Below, piece after piece: positions 33,984 through 37,157 of a stretch of DNA of 37,157 bases. Both the position numbers and the translations under genes were made by a program. Below the pieces are notes generated by a model, which saw nothing but the letters and a program-made list of their open reading frames with translations, had not been told where the DNA came from and searched no databases. The stretch is taken from contig DHVO01000024.1 of the NCBI GenBank assembly GCA_002412705.1, positions 1 through 37,157 of the forward strand, read 5' to 3'. This DNA comes from Bacteroidales bacterium UBA5206. Lineage in GTDB: Bacteria > Bacteroidota > Bacteroidia > Bacteroidales > Tenuifilaceae. Position 1 is the stretch's first letter. Every line of letters begins with the position of its first letter.

Positions 33984-35137
33984 ACGCATAGGTATGGATT
34001 CTGCCACCCTGTAACGCACTCGTTGTGAATCTCGGAGAATACGCTATGGCTGTATTTCAATGAACGCCCCTGCGATACGGCAATTTTCCGTACCACATTA
34101 TTGCCTAACTCAACCTTTTCAATATCAATAATTGGGGTTGAGTAATCAGAATCTAAAAAGAAATTACGCTCACCGCGCGGAGATTGAATGGTCTCCTTTT
34201 TTAGGTTATTAATTACCGTATCCCAGTCCCTTTTAGTGAGTTCTGGAATAAGTTTACTAAATACCGTACCCATCTCAAACCCTAAAAGGGAGAAGATATC
34301 GGCCTTAGTCCCAGTTTGTGCAGTGTATTGCTGCTTAAACCGTGTGTTTAAAACATCCCCAGAGCTATAATCCCACATGGATGCCGAATACATTGTTAAC
34401 CCCAAATTGCTAACAGCACTCAACACTTCTTCCGAAGCCATGTGAGCGCTAACAACTAAAGGTATTTTACCCGCCAACTTCCATTGGCTATACTCTACAA
34501 AAAAGTCAATGGCCTCGGTACCACAAAACAGCGCATGAATAAAGGACGGTGGCTCCTTCTCCATCTTCTCAAAAAGTGATGCAAGTTGCCCTTTTACCTG
34601 CGATTGCCCCTCAACATAGGCTAATACATGGTAATCAATTTCCTGAGAACCCGAAGCAATAGCACCCTGCCTAAATGAACTTTGCAAATGGTAACCCGCA
34701 TCGTACAAAGGCATAATAACTGCCCCCTTATCGCCAAACTCCTTGTAAGCCCAATATCCTAAGGCATACTCCGACTGCCATAGCTGAAAACTATTGAAAA
34801 ACAGATGGTTTGATATGTGTTGCGTAAAGGGTATATACTCACCCAAATCGAAAAAGAACCCCACCTTTTTACGTGACTCCAATATTGGCACAATGCCCGG
34901 AACCGATTGGTAGCTAACTAAACCTGAAATAATATCAACATTATCAAAGTGAATAAGCTTTTGAACGGCTTCCTGCACAACTTTAGTTCCGCCCTGTTTT
35001 ATATACTCTGGCTGAAAGCGAAACATATTTTGAGTTACACCGGGCATCGCAGAATAAAACCCGTTAACAATGCTTGTAGTTAACGACGGATAAATTGACG
35101 AGTATGGAGTTAAGAATCCTATTTTAATGGGCTGCAT
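33980..35137 (-). CDS. Periplasmic-binding-protein-like protein without a signal peptide
   Basis: I start at 35137 (MQPIKIGFLTPYSS), where the family pattern begins; an ATG three codons upstream (35146) is possible. The frame continues upstream but overlaps the tail-collar gene and is not coding there. The 385 residues resemble type I solute-binding proteins of the LivJ/AmiC class (Peripla_BP_6): IKIGFLTPYSS, DIISGLVSYQSVPGIVPILE, KVGFFFDLGE, GDKGAVIMPLYDAGYHLQSSF and a C-terminal lobe with FSLLGFEMG. It has no signal peptide or lipobox, unlike transporter subunits, and no ABC genes adjoin it. A cytoplasmic ligand sensor like AmiC, or export by an unusual route, fits better. It is the last gene after the methyltransferase and tail-collar genes. 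Confidence 0.78.
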   Translation of the reverse strand: MQPIKIGFLTPYSSIYPSLTTSIVNGFYSAMPGVTQNMFRFQPEYIKQGGTKVVQEAVQKLIHFDNVDIISGLVSYQSVPGIVPILESRKKVGFFFDLGEYIPFTQHISNHLFFNSFQLWQSEYALGYWAYKEFGDKGAVIMPLYDAGYHLQSSFRQGAIASGSQEIDYHVLAYVEGQSQVKGQLASLFEKMEKEPPSFIHALFCGTEAIDFFVEYSQWKLAGKIPLVVSAHMASEEVLSAVSNLGLTMYSASMWDYSSGDVLNTRFKQQYTAQTGTKADIFSLLGFEMGTVFSKLIPELTKRDWDTVINNLKKETIQSPRGERNFFLDSDYSTPIIDIEKVELGNNVVRKIAVSQGRSLKYSHSVFSEIHNECVTGWQNPYLCV

Positions 35138-35161
35138 TTGTAACATATGTTCAAGAAGATT

Positions 35162-35185
35162 TGGCCAGCCATTTCTGGCTGGCCA
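35162..35185 (-). other. Intercistronic hairpin between tail-collar and binding-protein genes
   Basis: A perfect 9-bp stem (TGGCCAGCC) encloses a six-base loop. It begins seven bases after the tail-collar stop codon. No U-tract follows on the minus strand, so it may protect the upstream mRNA or act as a partial terminator. Confidence 0.6.
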
Positions 35186-35192
35186 TTGTAAA

Positions 35193-35792
35193 TTATGGGC
35201 GCGATGGATATATCCCTTGTAGTGCAATAATAAAGTTAACAGCCAGATATGGTTGCCTATTCTCATGAGCCAGACCAACACCTTCTGTGCTATTAACAAC
35301 CCCAGTAACACCTCCGCTAACAGCAACACCGTTTAGGTCAACCGTAGCGCTCTGATTATTGTAAATAAAGCTACCAACAGTACGCCCAGCCGAGCTGGCG
35401 GCAATTGTAGTAGCACCATTAGTTCCAGGAATGGTTTCGGTACCTGCAACAGGACTCGCCTTTAGGGTTACGCTTACAGCAGAACCCGCAACTTGTGCTG
35501 TGTGGGTATGGGTTGGCATTGTGTTGATGTTTAGCCCAACTCCCTCATATCCTCCTGTTGCACCTAGTTGGTAAGGAGTTAGTCCAGGTCCAGCACCATA
35601 ACCAATAGGTACCCTACCTCTAAAATCGGGCAAGTTGAAATAAGTCCTACCATCTCCCCCAAAACGAGTTCCAAGAAGAGAATACAAAGCCTGATTCTGA
35701 GTAATAGACATCTGCTGTCCAGCGCATTGCGCCCAGTATACCGGAGCCCAGTCCAGCCCCCAAAGCATAATCATTGAAATAAATGGATCCAT
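35193..35792 (-). CDS. Phage-tail-collar domain protein, MdpB (microcystin-dependent protein) family
   Basis: The 199-residue protein matches the short tail-collar family closely. It starts MDPFISMIML, then has APVYWAQCAGQQMSITQNQALYSLLGT and GGDGRTYFNLPDFRGRVPIG. A TMPTHTHTAQV histidine turn follows, and the end is QPYLAVNFIIALQGIYPSRP. In phages this domain trimerises at the tip of tail fibres; bacterial free-standing members are of unclear function and are often clustered. There is no signal peptide, and no other phage structural gene is in the window, so this is not a prophage remnant. The middle (about 100-160) is a low-complexity A/G/S/T/V-rich beta region. It lies between a PRMT-like methyltransferase gene and a binding-protein-like gene on the same strand. 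Confidence 0.92.
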   Translation of the reverse strand: MDPFISMIMLWGLDWAPVYWAQCAGQQMSITQNQALYSLLGTRFGGDGRTYFNLPDFRGRVPIGYGAGPGLTPYQLGATGGYEGVGLNINTMPTHTHTAQVAGSAVSVTLKASPVAGTETIPGTNGATTIAASSAGRTVGSFIYNNQSATVDLNGVAVSGGVTGVVNSTEGVGLAHENRQPYLAVNFIIALQGIYPSRP

Positions 35793-35882
35793 AATACATT
35801 GTTTTTTGGTAAATAATTAGGGTGAAACGTGGTGCTGAATCAGCATAATTCCGCTTTTTCAACATCATTTTATCTTATATAA

Positions 35883-36902
35883 CTATTCAATCATAACCTT
35901 TTGAACATTAGATTCCTTACCAATTGTTGCGCTTATTACTTTTCCAGTTGATAAAATCTTGCATGAAACATGTGGTGCCTCGCCTTGAGTATATGAGAAC
36001 TTCAACTTATGTCCTGCAAATGGAGCCGAATCAAAAAGCATAACGGGAAGAGTAAGCGAGCAATCCCCCTCTTCTAGAATATCACCATCAAAAACTAGGA
36101 CTTTTGTATATAGGCCTAGTCTTGTACCCTCTTCTAATCTACTTGGCAGCTCTACAATACGTGAAGAACAATGGGGATTTTTTGGATTGGCCTCCATAAT
36201 GCACCCCAAGGAAATGCGCTCTACACCTTCCGATATACAGGTTTCTGGGTTCCATTTTCCTCTAGAGGTTAAAACGGCATTTATTGTGATATTTTCGGGA
36301 ATAAAAATGGCGTAAGGTGGTAACTGTGCCACTAAATTCTGCATTATGGCTACTTGCGGTTCATATTGTAAGCATCTCTGCATGGTTTCCGATATCACCA
36401 CATCGTATGGCTTGGCAACGGTAAAAGTTGCAGCATCGCATACAAAGTAATGCTCCACAAAAGTGGTTAAACCAAAGTGCTCTACAACCCTTTTGGCCGC
36501 TAGCATGGATATGGGATTAATCTCAATAAAATCAACCTTAACTAGCTCCGATGAATAAAATGGCAACAAGGGTGTAATAAGGGTTGCGTAAGGCCCTGTG
36601 CCTGCATAAAGTATTCGAATGGGCTTACCGTTTTTTTCTACTAGTTTGAGGTCTATTGCCTTCTTTATCCCCCGTAAAAAAACGGCTGTTCTCTTCATCT
36701 CCAAAAGGCAATGGGCTGCGTATGATGAGGAAAGGGCTTTGCCCGAGGGCAGAAAGATGTCGTTGGAGTTGTAATTCTCTATATCAACCTGAGCAATCTC
36801 TTTGAACATATTGTACAATTGCTGAACGGAATCTCTCATAACGAGAAAATCGTTGTCGCAATTCAATATTTTATGGGTTAAATTAGATAGACTAGATATC
36901 AT
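35883..36902 (-). CDS. PRMT-like class I SAM-dependent methyltransferase (copy 2)
   Basis: This 339-residue paralogue of the 32931-33983 product shares the whole plan. A helical N-terminus contains the common pattern A-x2-CL-x6-RT-x-FLRGI (about 63-79). Motif I is LYAGTGPYAT (98-107), an acidic IEINP follows (126-130), and motif II is DVVISETMQRCLQYE. Glutamates E172 and E181 again have the nine-residue spacing of the PRMT double-E loop. The C-terminal half is beta-rich. It is transcribed first in a leftward set: this gene, tail collar (90 bases on) and binding-protein-like gene. The AT-rich upstream region holds a near-match -7 box (TACCTTTA, 36945-36938) but no clear -33. A protein or small-molecule substrate is equally possible. 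Confidence 0.8.
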   Translation of the reverse strand: MISSLSNLTHKILNCDNDFLVMRDSVQQLYNMFKEIAQVDIENYNSNDIFLPSGKALSSSYAAHCLLEMKRTAVFLRGIKKAIDLKLVEKNGKPIRILYAGTGPYATLITPLLPFYSSELVKVDFIEINPISMLAAKRVVEHFGLTTFVEHYFVCDAATFTVAKPYDVVISETMQRCLQYEPQVAIMQNLVAQLPPYAIFIPENITINAVLTSRGKWNPETCISEGVERISLGCIMEANPKNPHCSSRIVELPSRLEEGTRLGLYTKVLVFDGDILEEGDCSLTLPVMLFDSAPFAGHKLKFSYTQGEAPHVSCKILSTGKVISATIGKESNVQKVMIE

Positions 36903-37157
36903 ATTTTATAAAATATTCATTATTAATATAATAAAACTAAAGGTAGGTAATAATAAAATCACATGCGTCATTTTATGTCACTTTTTTTACATGTTTTTTG
37001 GTGAAATTCCCAATGAGCCATTTTTAATCACCTTGTGTATTTTAGAGTAATTCTCAACCACCTTTGTTATGCTATTGGTCTAAAAAAAGTATTCATACAA
37101 TTTCTCTATCGCGGTAATGTCTTATATTGGAGCTCCAAAACAAAAAACATTATGCTT

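Noticed and set aside
35193..35792. Prophage remnant signalled by a tail-collar protein
   Set aside because: No other phage structural, packaging or integration gene is present; the family is common as a free-standing bacterial protein.
36853..37050. A 65-codon plus-strand frame at the right edge
   Set aside because: It overlaps the start of the methyltransferase gene and reflects AT-rich sequence rich in I, F and K codons.

Overview
The window looks like chromosomal DNA of a free-living member of the Bacteroidota, probably Bacteroidales-like. The evidence is a 1999-residue surface protein ending in a type IX secretion (T9SS) sorting domain, many copies of the Bacteroidota -7 promoter box TAnnTTTG, a general lack of Shine-Dalgarno sites, a DUF3127 protein and an FKBP-type lipoprotein. 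I saw no rRNA, tRNA, CRISPR array or insertion sequence.

Region 1 (1-9400) is mostly housekeeping and sensing. It holds the 3' part of a chemoreceptor, a large radical-SAM aminomutase of the KamA family whose substrate-site residues resemble glutamate rather than lysine 2,3-aminomutase, a Fis-type AAA+ regulator with a degenerate sigma-54 activation machine, a TlyA-type rRNA methyltransferase, the tRNA-modifying MnmD, an FKBP prolyl isomerase lipoprotein and a DUF3127 OB-fold-like protein with an SSB-like acidic tail. A heptamer repeat tract lies just upstream of mnmD.

Region 2 (9445-20250) is an export operon and its signalling genes. The leftward operon encodes a membrane-fusion protein, an ABC ATPase, two small unknown proteins and a TolC-like channel, but no permease. 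Divergent from it is a sigma-54-type response regulator with an overlapping histidine kinase gene. A candidate sigma-54 promoter and an upstream palindrome in the divergent gap suggest that this pair controls the export operon. A 1176-residue multi-PAS hybrid kinase follows on the opposite strand.

Region 3 (20544-26712) starts with a translationally coupled pair: an exported two-lobe aspartic protease and a secreted protein with four CBM48-like glycan-binding repeats. Next come a STAS-like protein, an AT-rich orphan gene with a possible HEPN motif, a pirin-nitroreductase operon and an adjacent AraC-type regulator.

Region 4 (26863-36902) holds the giant T9SS surface protein with 17 cadherin-like repeats. 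Eleven of these are exactly 300 bp and three are 303 bp at DNA level. Beyond it is an unusual cassette: two paralogous PRMT-like methyltransferases flank a tail-collar (MdpB-type) protein and a periplasmic-binding-protein-like protein with no signal peptide. This cassette is the best candidate for an undescribed system. The last 255 bases (36903-37157) are AT-rich and show no supportable gene.
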